This document shows positions 1 through 8,800 of a DNA stretch of 22,689 nucleotides, one piece after another (positions within the stretch are counted from its first letter, which is position 1; each line of letters opens with the position of its first letter). The stretch is from Verrucomicrobiota bacterium. Lineage in GTDB: Bacteria > Verrucomicrobiota > Verrucomicrobiia > Opitutales > Opitutaceae. The notes under the pieces are model-generated. The model was not told where the DNA came from, did no database searches, and saw nothing but the letters and a program-made list of their open reading frames with translations. The stretch spans positions 1 through 22,689 of the forward strand of contig JAEZUE010000063.1 of NCBI GenBank assembly GCA_023443455.1, in the 5' to 3' direction. The position numbers were made by a program, and so were the translations under genes.

Positions 1-869
1 CCGTTTCCGGGCGCCGGGACCGTATCCGCCGGAACCCGTTGCAGCGCGAGCAGGAGGGGGCGTTGCGGCAGCAGCGGGGCATGGCCGACCACGACCGGAT
101 TCGCGGGGGCGGCGCCCGCCCCGGCCAGCAGCGCGGCGGGGTCGTCCCACTGCTCGGCGTCGCCGAGCGCGAGTTGCGCGCCCTCCGGCATCGTGCCGAC
201 GATGGTGGCCTTCGGCGCGCGCAGCCGGAAGCCCGGCGCGGCCAGCTCGATCCGGTTGCCGCGGCAGAACTCCGGGCGCAGCTGGAACCATTCGCCGATC
301 GGCACCTTCTCCGTGCCGATGTCGCCGTCGCGCTTGCCACGCTGGCCGTTGACGCCGCCGAACGCCCAGAGCAGCTCCGGCGCCGGGCCCTCTGTAGTGC
401 CGGTTCCGGACACCAGTTCGGCGCGCAGGATCAAGCCCTCGGTGCGCACCGGAGCGAGCGCGGCGAGGCGGAGGACGTTGCCGGCACCCAGCAGCGGGTC
501 GCGGATCTCGTAGCGCAGCTCGCCGGGCCGGTAGCGGGTCTCGACGTGGGCGGCCGCATGCAGCCATTTCGCGCCGCCGGCGGTGCGCACGCCGAGCCGG
601 AGGTTGCCGCCACGGCCGGGCAGGTAGAGCACGAACTCGGGCCGGTCGCCGCCGTCGACCCGGAACGCGGTGTTCCCGCCGTAGAGCGAGCGGTTGAAGA
701 ACTCCGCACCGTCCACGATCACGAAGTCGGATCCTTCGGGCCGGTAGCGCAGCGGCCGCTCGAGGTTGTCGGCGAGGTTGGGCGTGAAGCGTCGGGCGCT
801 CGGTACATCGGCGCCGACGGCCGAGGTGAAGGTTCCGAGGGCAAGGGCGGCGGCGAACAGGCGGGACAT
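1..869 (-). CDS. DUF4450-type secreted protein, 3' end outside the window
   Basis: The reading frame is open from the ATG at 869 to the window edge (289 codons), so the stop and C-terminus are missing. The N-terminus is a typical signal peptide with a likely cut after SAVGA (residue 19), so the product should be exported. Residues about 35-110 read RPLRYRPEGSDF, then NRSLYGGNTAFRVDGGDRPE and FVLYLPGRGGNLRLGV. I recognise this as the DUF4450 N-terminal signature, found in long (often over 1000 aa) proteins of polysaccharide-utilisation loci in Bacteroidota and Verrucomicrobiota. Enzymatic activity cannot be assigned from this part. The gene is divergent from a secreted glycosidase-like gene starting at 1114, which suggests a shared polysaccharide role. 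No Shine-Dalgarno sequence precedes the start; the leader is C/T-rich. Family call: recognised by eye, fairly sure. Function: unknown. Confidence 0.8.
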   Translation of the reverse strand, partial: MSRLFAAALALGTFTSAVGADVPSARRFTPNLADNLERPLRYRPEGSDFVIVDGAEFFNRSLYGGNTAFRVDGGDRPEFVLYLPGRGGNLRLGVRTAGGAKWLHAAAHVETRYRPGELRYEIRDPLLGAGNVLRLAALAPVRTEGLILRAELVSGTGTTEGPAPELLWAFGGVNGQRGKRDGDIGTEKVPIGEWFQLRPEFCRGNRIELAAPGFRLRAPKATIVGTMPEGAQLALGDAEQWDDPAALLAGAGAAPANPVVVGHAPLLPQRPLLLALQRVPADTVPAPGN

Positions 870-1113
870 GGGGAAAACCGGTTGGGCGAAAGGCGCCGCG
901 GCTTCCGGGGCGGAAGCGGCCGGCGATGCGACGGAAGCCAGCGCGGTTTCATTCGCGACACAAGACCAACCACCCCCGGGCCGGGGCTTCCGTTTCAGAC
1001 CGTCTGAGAAAGGCCACCTCGCGACGTTTGCCGCGCCGGCTTGCTTTCGGCACCAACGCGCCCGGAACGTCGTCGGCCCGGGCGTTCCCCTCCCTTTGTT
1101 CCCCTCCCTTTCC
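870..1113. promoter_or_regulatory. Divergent intergenic region with a 13-bp perfect palindrome
   Basis: This 244-bp spacer separates the DUF4450 gene (minus) from the glycosidase-like gene (plus) and must hold both promoters. At 995-1007 lies TCAGACCGTCTGA, a perfect palindrome around a single central base, extended by a further matching pair outside one mismatch. A single symmetrical site in a divergent promoter is a reasonable operator candidate. No regulator can be assigned to it, and no convincing -35/-10 pair is visible by eye. Confidence 0.4.
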
Positions 1114-3258
1114 ATGAAGCATCCCCTCGTCACCCTGTTGTGCTGCGGCGCCGTCCTCGCGCTGTGTACCCTGAAATCCATGGCGGAGACCGCCGCGCCG
1201 CCGATCGACCGCCATGCGCTGGTCGCGCGCCACACCGTGCGGGTCGACCGCGTCGATCCCGAGAGCCCGCTGAGCGTGGGCAACGGCGACTTCGCGTTCA
1301 CGGTGGACGTCACCGGCCTCCAGTCTCTGGAGACGATCTACCACGAGGACGGCATCCCGCTCGAGACGCTCTCGACGTGGGCGTGGCACTCGTTCCCCAA
1401 CCCCGACGGGCTCGCGCTCGAGGACGCGACCAAGGAGTACAACTTCCACGGGCGCACGATCCGTTTCGCCGGGCTGCAGAACAGCCCGGCCGGGGCGTAC
1501 TTCCGGGAGAACCCGCACCCGATCCCGCTCGGGCAGATCGGTTTCGTGCTCGACGGCCAGCCGCTCGAGCCGACCGACCTGGGCGCGATCGTGCAGACGC
1601 TCGACCTGTGGACGGGCATCGTGCGCAGCACGTACACGGTCGCCGGCCAGCCCGTGGTCGTGGAGACGGTGGCGCACGCCGAGCGCAGCGCGCTGGCCGC
1701 GCGCATCGAGTCGCCGCTGCTGAAGACCGGCGCGCTGCAGGTGCGGATCCGCTTCCCGTATTCGTACCAGCCGGGCACCCGCAACAAGCCCCCGCTGGAC
1801 TGGTCGAAGCCCGACCGCCACCGCACCGCGGTGGTGCGCGACGAGCCGCACTGCCACCAACTCCTGCGCACGCTCGACGACAGCGCCTACCGCGTGACCC
1901 TTGGCAGCGAGGGCGCGAGCACCTTGACGGAGGCGGCCCCGCACGACTTCCGGCTCGGCTCCGCGGGCGTCGACACGCTCGCCTTCGCCTGCGAGTTCAC
2001 CGCCGAGGGCGGCCCGACCGAGCGGCTCTCGTTTTCGGATACACGCGCCGCCAGCGAGCGCGGCTGGGCCGACTACTGGACGAAGGGGGCGGCGCTCGAC
2101 CTCTCCGGCAGCACCGATCCGCGCGCGGCGGAGCTCGAGCGCCGGGTGGTGCTCTCGCAGTACCTCGTGAAGATCAACTACGCGGGCGGCATGCCGCCCG
2201 CCGAGGACGGGCTGACCAACATCACCTGGTTCGGGAAGCACAACACGGAGATGTACTACTGGCACGCGGCGCAGTTCCACGCGTGGGGCCGCACCGAGCT
2301 GATCGAGAAGGGCCTGGCGTGGTACCAGCGCATCCTGCCGCGCGGGCAGGCCGAGGCCGCCGCGCAGGGCTTCGACGGCGTGCGCTGGCCGAAGATGGCG
2401 GGCATCGACGGCCGCTCGTCGCCGGGCTCGATCAATGCGTTCATCATCTGGAACCAGCCCAACCCGATCGCCCTGTGCGAACTCGTGTACCGCTCGCGCC
2501 CCGAACGCGCGACGCTCGAGCAGTACCGCGAGATCGTGTTCGAGTCCGCCAAGTTCCTCGCCTCGTTCGCCCACCTCGACGAGTCGACCGGCCGCTACGT
2601 GCTCGGCCCCCCGATCAAGAACGTGAGCGAGAAGTCCGGCGAGAACCTTACCCAGAACCCGACCTTCGAACTCGCCTACTGGTACTACGGCCTGCAGGTC
2701 GCCCAGCAGTGGCGGGCGCGGCTCGGCCTCGAGCCCGAGCCGCTCTGGGCCGACATCCTGCAGCGCCTCTCGCGGCTGCCGGAGCGCGGCGGGCGCTACG
2801 TGGAAATCGAGACGTACCCGGAGATTTATGACGGCGAGGGAGGGCTGCCGACCTCGATGCTGATGGTCCTCGGCTTCATGCCGCAGACCGCGATCGTCGA
2901 TCCGGCGACCGTGCATCGGACGTTCACGGAGGTGACCCGGCGCAACGGCATCGAGCGCTGGGTGAGCTGGGCGATGGGGCAGGGCGCGTTGACCGCGGCT
3001 CGTCTTGGAGAAGCGGAGACGGCGGTGGCGATCCTCACCAGCCCCGCCCCGGCCGCGCGTTTCATGAACAACGGCCATGTGCGCCGCCCGAAGGAGCCGG
3101 CCGGCTGCCCGGCCTATCTGCCGGTGAACGCGTCGCTGCTGCTCGCCGTCGGCACGATGGCCGGCGGCTGGGAGGGCGCCCCCGAAGGACCCGCCCCGGG
3201 CTTCCCGAAGGACGGGCGCTGGACCGTGCGGGCGGAGGGCTTCAACCGCATGCCGTAG
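1114..3258 (+). CDS. Secreted six-hairpin (GH65/GH95-like) glycosidase-like protein
   Basis: This 714-residue protein starts with a signal peptide (MKHPLVTLLCCGAVLALCTL, probable cut near SMA-E24). Residues about 40-320 look like the beta-sandwich N-terminal domain of GH65/GH95-type proteins, with the phrase SPLSVGNGDFAFTVDVTGLQ at 51-70. Residues about 335-690 look like an (alpha/alpha)6 barrel. Conserved-looking acidic positions are E379 in HNTEMYYWH and E519 in NPTFELAYWYYG; either could be catalytic, but this is not established. The frame extends upstream to 766. I chose 1114 because it begins exactly at the signal peptide and because the upstream part overlaps the start of the divergent DUF4450 gene. 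The leader is pyrimidine-rich without a Shine-Dalgarno sequence. The substrate is unknown; the neighbourhood suggests a plant-type polysaccharide. The fold call is from recognition, not from a search. Confidence 0.8.
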   Translation: MKHPLVTLLCCGAVLALCTLKSMAETAAPPIDRHALVARHTVRVDRVDPESPLSVGNGDFAFTVDVTGLQSLETIYHEDGIPLETLSTWAWHSFPNPDGLALEDATKEYNFHGRTIRFAGLQNSPAGAYFRENPHPIPLGQIGFVLDGQPLEPTDLGAIVQTLDLWTGIVRSTYTVAGQPVVVETVAHAERSALAARIESPLLKTGALQVRIRFPYSYQPGTRNKPPLDWSKPDRHRTAVVRDEPHCHQLLRTLDDSAYRVTLGSEGASTLTEAAPHDFRLGSAGVDTLAFACEFTAEGGPTERLSFSDTRAASERGWADYWTKGAALDLSGSTDPRAAELERRVVLSQYLVKINYAGGMPPAEDGLTNITWFGKHNTEMYYWHAAQFHAWGRTELIEKGLAWYQRILPRGQAEAAAQGFDGVRWPKMAGIDGRSSPGSINAFIIWNQPNPIALCELVYRSRPERATLEQYREIVFESAKFLASFAHLDESTGRYVLGPPIKNVSEKSGENLTQNPTFELAYWYYGLQVAQQWRARLGLEPEPLWADILQRLSRLPERGGRYVEIETYPEIYDGEGGLPTSMLMVLGFMPQTAIVDPATVHRTFTEVTRRNGIERWVSWAMGQGALTAARLGEAETAVAILTSPAPAARFMNNGHVRRPKEPAGCPAYLPVNASLLLAVGTMAGGWEGAPEGPAPGFPKDGRWTVRAEGFNRMP

Positions 3259-3279
3259 GCGCCCGCCCTCATCCGCCCT

Positions 3280-4256
3280 CGCCACGCCCGGTCCGGCAAG
3301 CGCGCCCACACCGACGCGGTCTGAAGACCCGCGCCACGTTGCCGGCACACCAGCCCCGTGGTGCGGTGCTTCAGCCCGCATCCCCCGACTCGGTCCATCG
3401 CCGCTCACGCCTCCCCTGCCGGCACGCTCTGCCGGCCGGCAGAGGGCGCCACGCCCGGTCCGGCAAGCGCGCCCACCGACGCGGTCTGAAGACCCGCGCC
3501 ACGTTGCCGGCACACCAGCCCCGTGGTGCGGTGCTTTAGCCCGCATCCCTTGACTCGGTCCGCCGCCGCTCACACGCCTCCCCTGCCGGCACGCTCTGCC
3601 GGCCGGCAGAGGGCGCCACGCCCGGTCCGGCAAGCGCGCCCACCGACGCGGTCTTAAGACCCGCGCCACGTTGCCAATACACCAGCCCCGTGGTGCGGTG
3701 CTTCAGCCCGCATCCCTTGACTCGGTCCATCGCCGCTCACGCCTCCCCTGCCGGCACGCTCTGCCGGCCGGCAGAGGGCGCCACGCCCGGTCCGGCAAGC
3801 GTGCCCACCGCCGCGGTCTGAAGACCCGCGCCACGTTGCCGATACACCAGCCCCGTGGTGCGGTGCTTCAGCCCGCATCCCTTGACTCGGTCCATCGCCG
3901 CTCACGCCTCTCCCGCCGGCATGCTCTGCCGGCCCGCAGAGGGCGCCACGCCCGGTCCGGCAAGCGTGCCCACACCGACGCGGTCTGAAGACCCGCGCCA
4001 CGTTGCCAATACACCAGCCCCGTGGTGCGGTGCTTCAGCCCGCATCCCCCGACTCGGCCCACCGCCGCTCACGTCTCCCCCGCCGGCATGCTCTGCCGGC
4101 CGGCAGAGGGCGCCACGCCCGGTCCGGCAAGCGTGCCCACCGCCGCGGTCTGAAGACCCGCGCCACGTTGCCGATACACCAGCCCCGTGGTGAGGTGCTT
4201 TAGCCCGCATCCCCCGACTCGGTCCACCGCCGCTCACGCCTGCCCCGCCGGCACGC
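3280..4256. repeat. Tandem array of about six 165-bp REPIN-like units
   Basis: This stretch holds no gene. It is about 5.8 direct copies of one unit. The landmark (G)CGGTCTGAAGACCCGC falls at 3313, 3478, 3645, 3810, 3977 and 4142, giving periods of 165, 167, 165, 167, 165; the extra two bases are CA insertions. Each unit contains a minus-strand GTGG followed by a hairpin (arms CGCGG..TCT/AGA..CCGCG) and, about 20 bp away, a plus-strand GTGG followed by a hairpin (TGCGG..GCT/AGC..CCGCA). The two are related in sequence and inverted. Most units also hold the perfect 18-bp palindrome CTCTGCCGGCCGGCAGAG. The last unit runs about 20 bp into the 3' end of the LacI gene. Copies carry scattered point differences, such as TTAAG for TGAAG at copy 3. 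The long open frames across it are a composition effect. Confidence 0.93.
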
Positions 4257-5292
4257 CTGCAGCGGGCACCGGTGGCAGGGTCGGTCCGTCGACCCAGTGG
4301 GCGGGCACGTTGGTGGTGTGCGGCAGCGCCGGAATGCCGTACTCGTTGCGGTGTAGTTGGCTGATCACGATGTCCATCCCGCACACGCCGATCTGGAACG
4401 GCTGGAGATCGAGCCCGGCCGCCGGCGCGTCGTTGAGATGGATGTTCAGGCAGCAGAAGCCGTGGGTGGCGGGCACCCGCGCACCACAGCGCTCCATCCA
4501 CGAGACGTACTCGGTGCGGTGGCCCAGCACGACGTCGGGTTTGTGGCGCTTGAACCACTTGGCGAACAACGCCTCGTCGGGCTGCGGCATGAGCAGCGGC
4601 GGGAGCAGCTCGAAGCCCTTGACCAGAGTGACCTCGGCGAGAAACGCCGCCGCCCAGCGGTTCTGCACCCGCGCGCTGTCGGGCTCCAGCAACGCCAGCC
4701 CCGGCCGCCGATACCCGAGCCGGCGCAGGTTCTCCAGCGCCGTGACCATCGCGCGTGGATGATCTGGACACACCGAATGCAACGCCGGCCGGTCGATGAG
4801 GTAGTCGACATACACGCCCGCATAGTTCGACCAGTCCAGATGCCGGAAGTCCGGCCGCCCCCACGCGGGCATGATCATCACTCCCCGGATACCGCGCGAC
4901 TGCAGGATCTTGTCGAGCCGGTGCACGGACACCCCCGGCGACCCGACCAGAAACCGCTCCAGCTTGAAGCCGAGATGGTCCGCCCGGTCCGCCGCCCCCG
5001 CGAGCAGGTCGTGCCAGTAGGGACCCGGAAACTGGGGACGCGCCGGTTCGTCGAGACTCACGACCGCCAGCACCCCGTGGAAGGCCGACAGGCGCGTGCG
5101 CCGCACCTCGCTCAGGATCGAGCTCGCCAGCGGGTTGAAGCGGTAGCCGACCGAACGCGCATACGCCTGCACCTCCACCCGCGTCTTCGCCTTCACGCGG
5201 GGATGGTCCCGCAACGCGTCGGAGACCGTGGTGCGCGAAAGGCCCAGTTCCTGGGCCATGCTCCTCATTGTGGGTCGGGGGTCGTCTTTCAC
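4234..5292 (-). CDS. LacI-family transcriptional regulator
   Basis: With the GTG start at 5292 the product is 352 residues, normal for LacI regulators. Residues 9-32 form the helix-turn-helix (TMRSMAQELGLSRTTVSDAL), followed by the hinge-like YRFNPLASSILSEVRR (50-65). The rest is a periplasmic-binding-protein-like effector domain, including RGVMIMPAWGRPDFRHLDWS and RRLGYRRPGLALLEPD. The frame is open to 5475, but a start there would lie ten bases from the divergent receptor gene. ATG 5268 is an alternative start that leaves the helix-turn-helix only just intact. The gene is divergent from the TonB-dependent receptor at 5485, which it probably controls in response to a sugar; the ligand cannot be read from the sequence. 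Its last residues (VPAGQA) and stop codon lie inside the final unit of the adjacent repeat array, so the C-terminus was probably reshaped by the repeat. Confidence 0.88.
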   Translation of the reverse strand: MKDDPRPTMRSMAQELGLSRTTVSDALRDHPRVKAKTRVEVQAYARSVGYRFNPLASSILSEVRRTRLSAFHGVLAVVSLDEPARPQFPGPYWHDLLAGAADRADHLGFKLERFLVGSPGVSVHRLDKILQSRGIRGVMIMPAWGRPDFRHLDWSNYAGVYVDYLIDRPALHSVCPDHPRAMVTALENLRRLGYRRPGLALLEPDSARVQNRWAAAFLAEVTLVKGFELLPPLLMPQPDEALFAKWFKRHKPDVVLGHRTEYVSWMERCGARVPATHGFCCLNIHLNDAPAAGLDLQPFQIGVCGMDIVISQLHRNEYGIPALPHTTNVPAHWVDGPTLPPVPAAGVPAGQA

Positions 5293-5484
5293 CGGAGCCC
5301 ATTCCTGCGCCAGCGTGGCCGCGGAGGCCAGCCCGTCGAATTCTGACGGAACGAAACGCGCCGGTTCGATCCGTGGGTCCCGACGCGACAGCTTCCGGCC
5401 CGCGACGGCATTTTCGGCCGAGTGCCGGTCGCAACCCCGTATCTCGTCCGCCCCGCTCGGCCGTTCCCAAACCACACAGCTCGC
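5293..5484. promoter_or_regulatory. Divergent LacI / TonB-receptor promoter region
   Basis: This 192-bp spacer lies between the regulator and receptor starts. The best operator candidate is the imperfect palindrome CGAAACGCGCCGGTTCG at 5352-5368 (CGAA/TTCG ends, CG/CG inner pairs, odd centre), which has the general look of a LacI-family site. The support is visual only. No convincing sigma-70-type promoter could be picked out. Confidence 0.35.
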
Positions 5485-8400
5485 ATGAAGACAACCCCGT
5501 CACCCGCTCCCCGTTTGGCGCTGTCCGCCTCGCTTCTGACGCTCGCCGCCGCGGTTGCGCCCGCCGTTTTCGCCCAGGAATCGCCGGCCCGCCCGTCGGA
5601 TTCCCCCGCCGCCATCGACACGGCCGATGAAGACATCGTCGTGCTCTCGCCCTTCGAGGTCAACGCCTCCAACGACCGCGGCTACCAGGCGATCTCGACC
5701 CTGTCCGGCACCCGCATCAACTCGAATCTCGAGGACCTCGCGGCGTCGATCTCCGTCGTGACCAAGCAGCAGCTTCAGGATACCGCCGCGACCGACATCA
5801 ACGACATCTTCAAGTACGAGCTCAACACCGAGGGCACCCACCAGTACACCGACTTCACCCTCGATCGCGGCAACGTCACCGACAACGTCGCCAACAACCC
5901 CGGCGGCGCCAACCGCATGCGCGGTCTCACCTCCGCCAACATCGCGCTCGACGGCTTCGGCGCCAGCACCCCGATCGACACCTACAACGTCGACGCCGTC
6001 GAGATCTCCCGCGGCCCCAACTCCAACATCTTCGGCATGGGCAACGCCGGCGGCAGCGTGAACTTCATCAAGGCCAAGGCCAACGCCAGCCACCGCAGGG
6101 CCTCCGTCACCCTGCGCACCGACAGCTCGGGCAGCTACCGCGGCTCGTTCGACTTCAACCAGCCCCTGATCAAGGACAAACTCGGTATCCGCTTCCTCGG
6201 TCTCCACGACCACAAGGGCTTCGAGCAGAAGCCCTCGAGCGACGTGACCCGCCGCTTCGAGACCGACCTCTTCTTCCGCCCCTTCAAGAGCACCACGATC
6301 TACGCGAGCTTCGAGTCGTATCGGAACCTCAACAACCGGCCGAACTCGCTCACCCCGCGCGACATGACGAGCGACTGGATCGCCAGCGGTTCGCCCACCT
6401 GGGATCCGATCACCCGCATGGTGCACCTCGCCGACGGCACTTCGCTGACCTACGCCCAGGCCTCCGCCTCCGCGGCCCGCCCAATCTACTACGGTATCGA
6501 CCTGCTCAACTCCGACTTCGCCAACGTGCCGAGCTGGTACATCGACAACGGCGAGATGCAGCTCTACACGATTGGCCGCATGCCCAGCGCCACCGGCACC
6601 GGGCCCACCAGCACCAGCGGTTCGACCTACCTGCTGCAGAACAGCAACAACTACACGGAAAACTCCTCCCGCTACCCGCTGTTCACCCCGGTCAGCATCC
6701 ACGACAAGTCGCTCTACGACTGGAGCTCGGTCAACCTCGCGGCGCCCAACTATGCGACCACGGAGACCGAAACCGCCATGGCCACGCTTGAGCAGTACTT
6801 CATCCGCAGCTCGCGGCAGACCCTCGCCTGGCAGGCCGGCTGGGTCCACGCGCATTCCTCCGGCTACAACCGCCGCTTCCTCGGTACCGGCTCCAACTTG
6901 CAGGTCTTCATCGACATCAACGAGAAGTTGCTCGACGGCACCGACAACCCCTACTTCCTGCGCACCTACGTCGGCGGCACATCCCCGACTTTCACCCGCC
7001 GGACCACCGACAACTCAACCTACCGCAACGTGCTCGCCTACGAGATCGACCTCTCGCGTGAGCAGAACTGGTTGAAGTGGCTCGGCCGCCACCGCTTCAC
7101 CGGCCTGACCGAGTACCAGGATCTCTACACCCGGAGCCTCGGCTACACGGACACCATCTCGTCCACCAACTCGTGGATGAACGGCACGCCGTCCAGCCGC
7201 AACGACCGTCCCTATCGCTCCTATGTGCGGTACTATGTGGGCGACGCCAACGGCCAGAACGTCGACTACGCCCCGGATGCAGTCGGCTCGCCGCCCCCCT
7301 ACGACTACACTCTGCACTACTACAACGGCGTCACCGGCCAGTGGGTCGACGAGGATGTGACCTTCGACGAGTACTACCGCAGCGGCACCCCGTCCAAGCG
7401 CCTCGTCAACACCTACCAGGCCACGTGGCAGGCCTACCTCTTCGGCGACCGCATCATCCCCACCTACGGCGTCACGCAGAACATCAACCGTTCCCGCAGC
7501 GCCAATCCCGCCATCAACCCCACCGTCGACACCAACGGCTACTATGACATGTCGCCGATGGACGAGTACGGGCAGTACGAATGGGTGCGCCGCAAGGGGA
7601 ATACCACCACCGCGGGCGTCGTCGTGAAGCCGCTGAGCTGGCTCAACCTCTCCTACAACCAGTCGAACAGCTTCTCGCCCAGCTCCACCGTGTACGACGT
7701 GTACGGCCAGCCCATGCCCGACCCCACCGGCAAGACCAAGGACTACGGCTTCACGCTCAAGCTGCTCAACGACCGCCTCGTCATCTCGGCCAAGCAGTAC
7801 GAAACCCTCGCGAAGGGCCGCGGCACCAGCGACCTCAACACCATCGTCCAACGCATCATCCGCATGGACTATCGCAATTCCTCCGGCGATCCCGGCCTGT
7901 GCACCTTCCTCGAGAACCAGCTGCGGTTGGTGCACCCCGACTGGACTGACGACCAGCTCGACGCCGAGGTCATGAGCCTGAGCGGGGTTGACCCGGTCTT
8001 CCTCCGCAGCCACCTCAACCGGACCCACGCCGACAACAGCGACGCGGTCTCGCGCGGCAAGGAGATCGAGGTCGTCTACAACCCGACACCGTACTGGACG
8101 ATGAAGACCACGCTCACGCAGGCGACGCCCTACAACGGTAGCATGTCGCCGGCGGCCGCGGAGTACATCGCCGAGCGGTGGGAGACGTGGACCACGGTCC
8201 AGGACCCGGTGACCGGCGACCTCTGGTGGAACAGCCGGGGCGACAACAACACCGTGCCGTTCGACTGGTTCACCAACAACGTCAACGCCAACCTCGCGCT
8301 GGCCAACGCCCTCGCCGGCAAACGCCGCACGCAGACCCGTGAGTTCCGCGCGAACTTCGTCACCAACTACAAGCTCGCCGGTATCACCGATCACCGCTGG

Positions 8401-8742
8401 TTCAAGAACCTCGAGGTCGGCGGCGCGATCCGCTGGGAATCGAAAGGCTCGATCGGCTACCTCGGCGCCGCGCCCACCATCGTCAACAACGTCGAGGCCA
8501 TCCGCGACTACGACGCGACGAAGCCGGTCTGGGACAAGGCCCGGTACTACGTCGACTTCATGGCGAGCTACCGGCTGAAGCTCTTCAACGACAAGGTGGG
8601 CTGCAAATTGCAGCTCAACCTCAACAACGCCTTCGAGGACGGTCGCCTGCAGCCGATCGCCGTCAATCCCGACGGCACCGCCTGGGCCTTCCGCATCATC
8701 GATCCGCGCCAGTTCATCCTCACGGCCACCTTCGAGCTCTGA
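5485..8742 (+). CDS. TonB-dependent outer-membrane receptor (LSPFEV type)
   Basis: This 1085-residue protein has a signal peptide with a probable cut after PAVFA (residue 30). A short linker ends in EDIVVLSPFEVNASNDRGYQ (49-68), the TonB-box-like N-terminus typical of verrucomicrobial receptors. The plug domain spans roughly 69-220, with TLSGTRINSNLEDLAASISV, RMRGLTSANIALDGFG, VDAVEISRGPNSNIFGMGNAGG and GSVNFI. The remainder is a beta-barrel of alternating aromatic and polar strands. The chain ends ..ILTATFEL, so the final residue is Leu rather than the usual Phe. It should import a large or scarce ligand across the outer membrane using TonB energy. No SusD-type partner is present. Divergence from a LacI regulator and proximity to a pectate lyase suggest an oligosaccharide ligand, which is inference. 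I chose ATG 5485 because it begins the signal peptide. A strong terminator follows. Confidence 0.93.
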   Translation: MKTTPSPAPRLALSASLLTLAAAVAPAVFAQESPARPSDSPAAIDTADEDIVVLSPFEVNASNDRGYQAISTLSGTRINSNLEDLAASISVVTKQQLQDTAATDINDIFKYELNTEGTHQYTDFTLDRGNVTDNVANNPGGANRMRGLTSANIALDGFGASTPIDTYNVDAVEISRGPNSNIFGMGNAGGSVNFIKAKANASHRRASVTLRTDSSGSYRGSFDFNQPLIKDKLGIRFLGLHDHKGFEQKPSSDVTRRFETDLFFRPFKSTTIYASFESYRNLNNRPNSLTPRDMTSDWIASGSPTWDPITRMVHLADGTSLTYAQASASAARPIYYGIDLLNSDFANVPSWYIDNGEMQLYTIGRMPSATGTGPTSTSGSTYLLQNSNNYTENSSRYPLFTPVSIHDKSLYDWSSVNLAAPNYATTETETAMATLEQYFIRSSRQTLAWQAGWVHAHSSGYNRRFLGTGSNLQVFIDINEKLLDGTDNPYFLRTYVGGTSPTFTRRTTDNSTYRNVLAYEIDLSREQNWLKWLGRHRFTGLTEYQDLYTRSLGYTDTISSTNSWMNGTPSSRNDRPYRSYVRYYVGDANGQNVDYAPDAVGSPPPYDYTLHYYNGVTGQWVDEDVTFDEYYRSGTPSKRLVNTYQATWQAYLFGDRIIPTYGVTQNINRSRSANPAINPTVDTNGYYDMSPMDEYGQYEWVRRKGNTTTAGVVVKPLSWLNLSYNQSNSFSPSSTVYDVYGQPMPDPTGKTKDYGFTLKLLNDRLVISAKQYETLAKGRGTSDLNTIVQRIIRMDYRNSSGDPGLCTFLENQLRLVHPDWTDDQLDAEVMSLSGVDPVFLRSHLNRTHADNSDAVSRGKEIEVVYNPTPYWTMKTTLTQATPYNGSMSPAAAEYIAERWETWTTVQDPVTGDLWWNSRGDNNTVPFDWFTNNVNANLALANALAGKRRTQTREFRANFVTNYKLAGITDHRWFKNLEVGGAIRWESKGSIGYLGAAPTIVNNVEAIRDYDATKPVWDKARYYVDFMASYRLKLFNDKVGCKLQLNLNNAFEDGRLQPIAVNPDGTAWAFRIIDPRQFILTATFEL

Positions 8743-8765
8743 TTTCAGGGGTTATTGTCGGGTTC

Positions 8766-8800
8766 AACGAAGGCGGGCGGGGGCCCGCCTTCGTTTTTTT
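8766..8800 (+). terminator. Intrinsic terminator of the receptor gene
   Basis: A perfect 13-bp stem (8766-8778 with 8783-8795) has a GGGG loop and a run of seven T (8794-8800). It lies 24 bases after the receptor stop codon. This is the clearest terminator in the window, and it makes the receptor gene monocistronic. Confidence 0.93.

Noticed and set aside
949..3669. 906-residue open frame opposite the glycosidase-like gene
   Set aside because: Arg/Ala-rich antisense shadow of a well-supported gene, running into the repeat array.
3114..4250. Several long open frames on both strands across the tandem array, with internally repeated Arg/Gly/Ala-rich products
   Set aside because: They come from a stop-poor GC-rich DNA repeat; the same peptide recurs with each 165-bp unit, frames shift at the CA insertions, and there is no start or domain support.
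3280..4256. CRISPR array
   Set aside because: The whole 165-bp unit is repeated with scattered point changes; there is no 25-40 bp conserved repeat alternating with unique spacers, and no cas gene.
5293..5475. Longer LacI protein starting at 5475
   Set aside because: It would add 61 residues before the helix-turn-helix, which normally lies at the N-terminus, and start ten bases from the divergent receptor start.
5500..6855. 451-residue minus-strand frame opposite the first receptor
   Set aside because: Composition is Val/Gly/Arg-rich mirror sequence of a receptor gene with signal peptide, plug motifs and barrel; no recognisable domain of its own.
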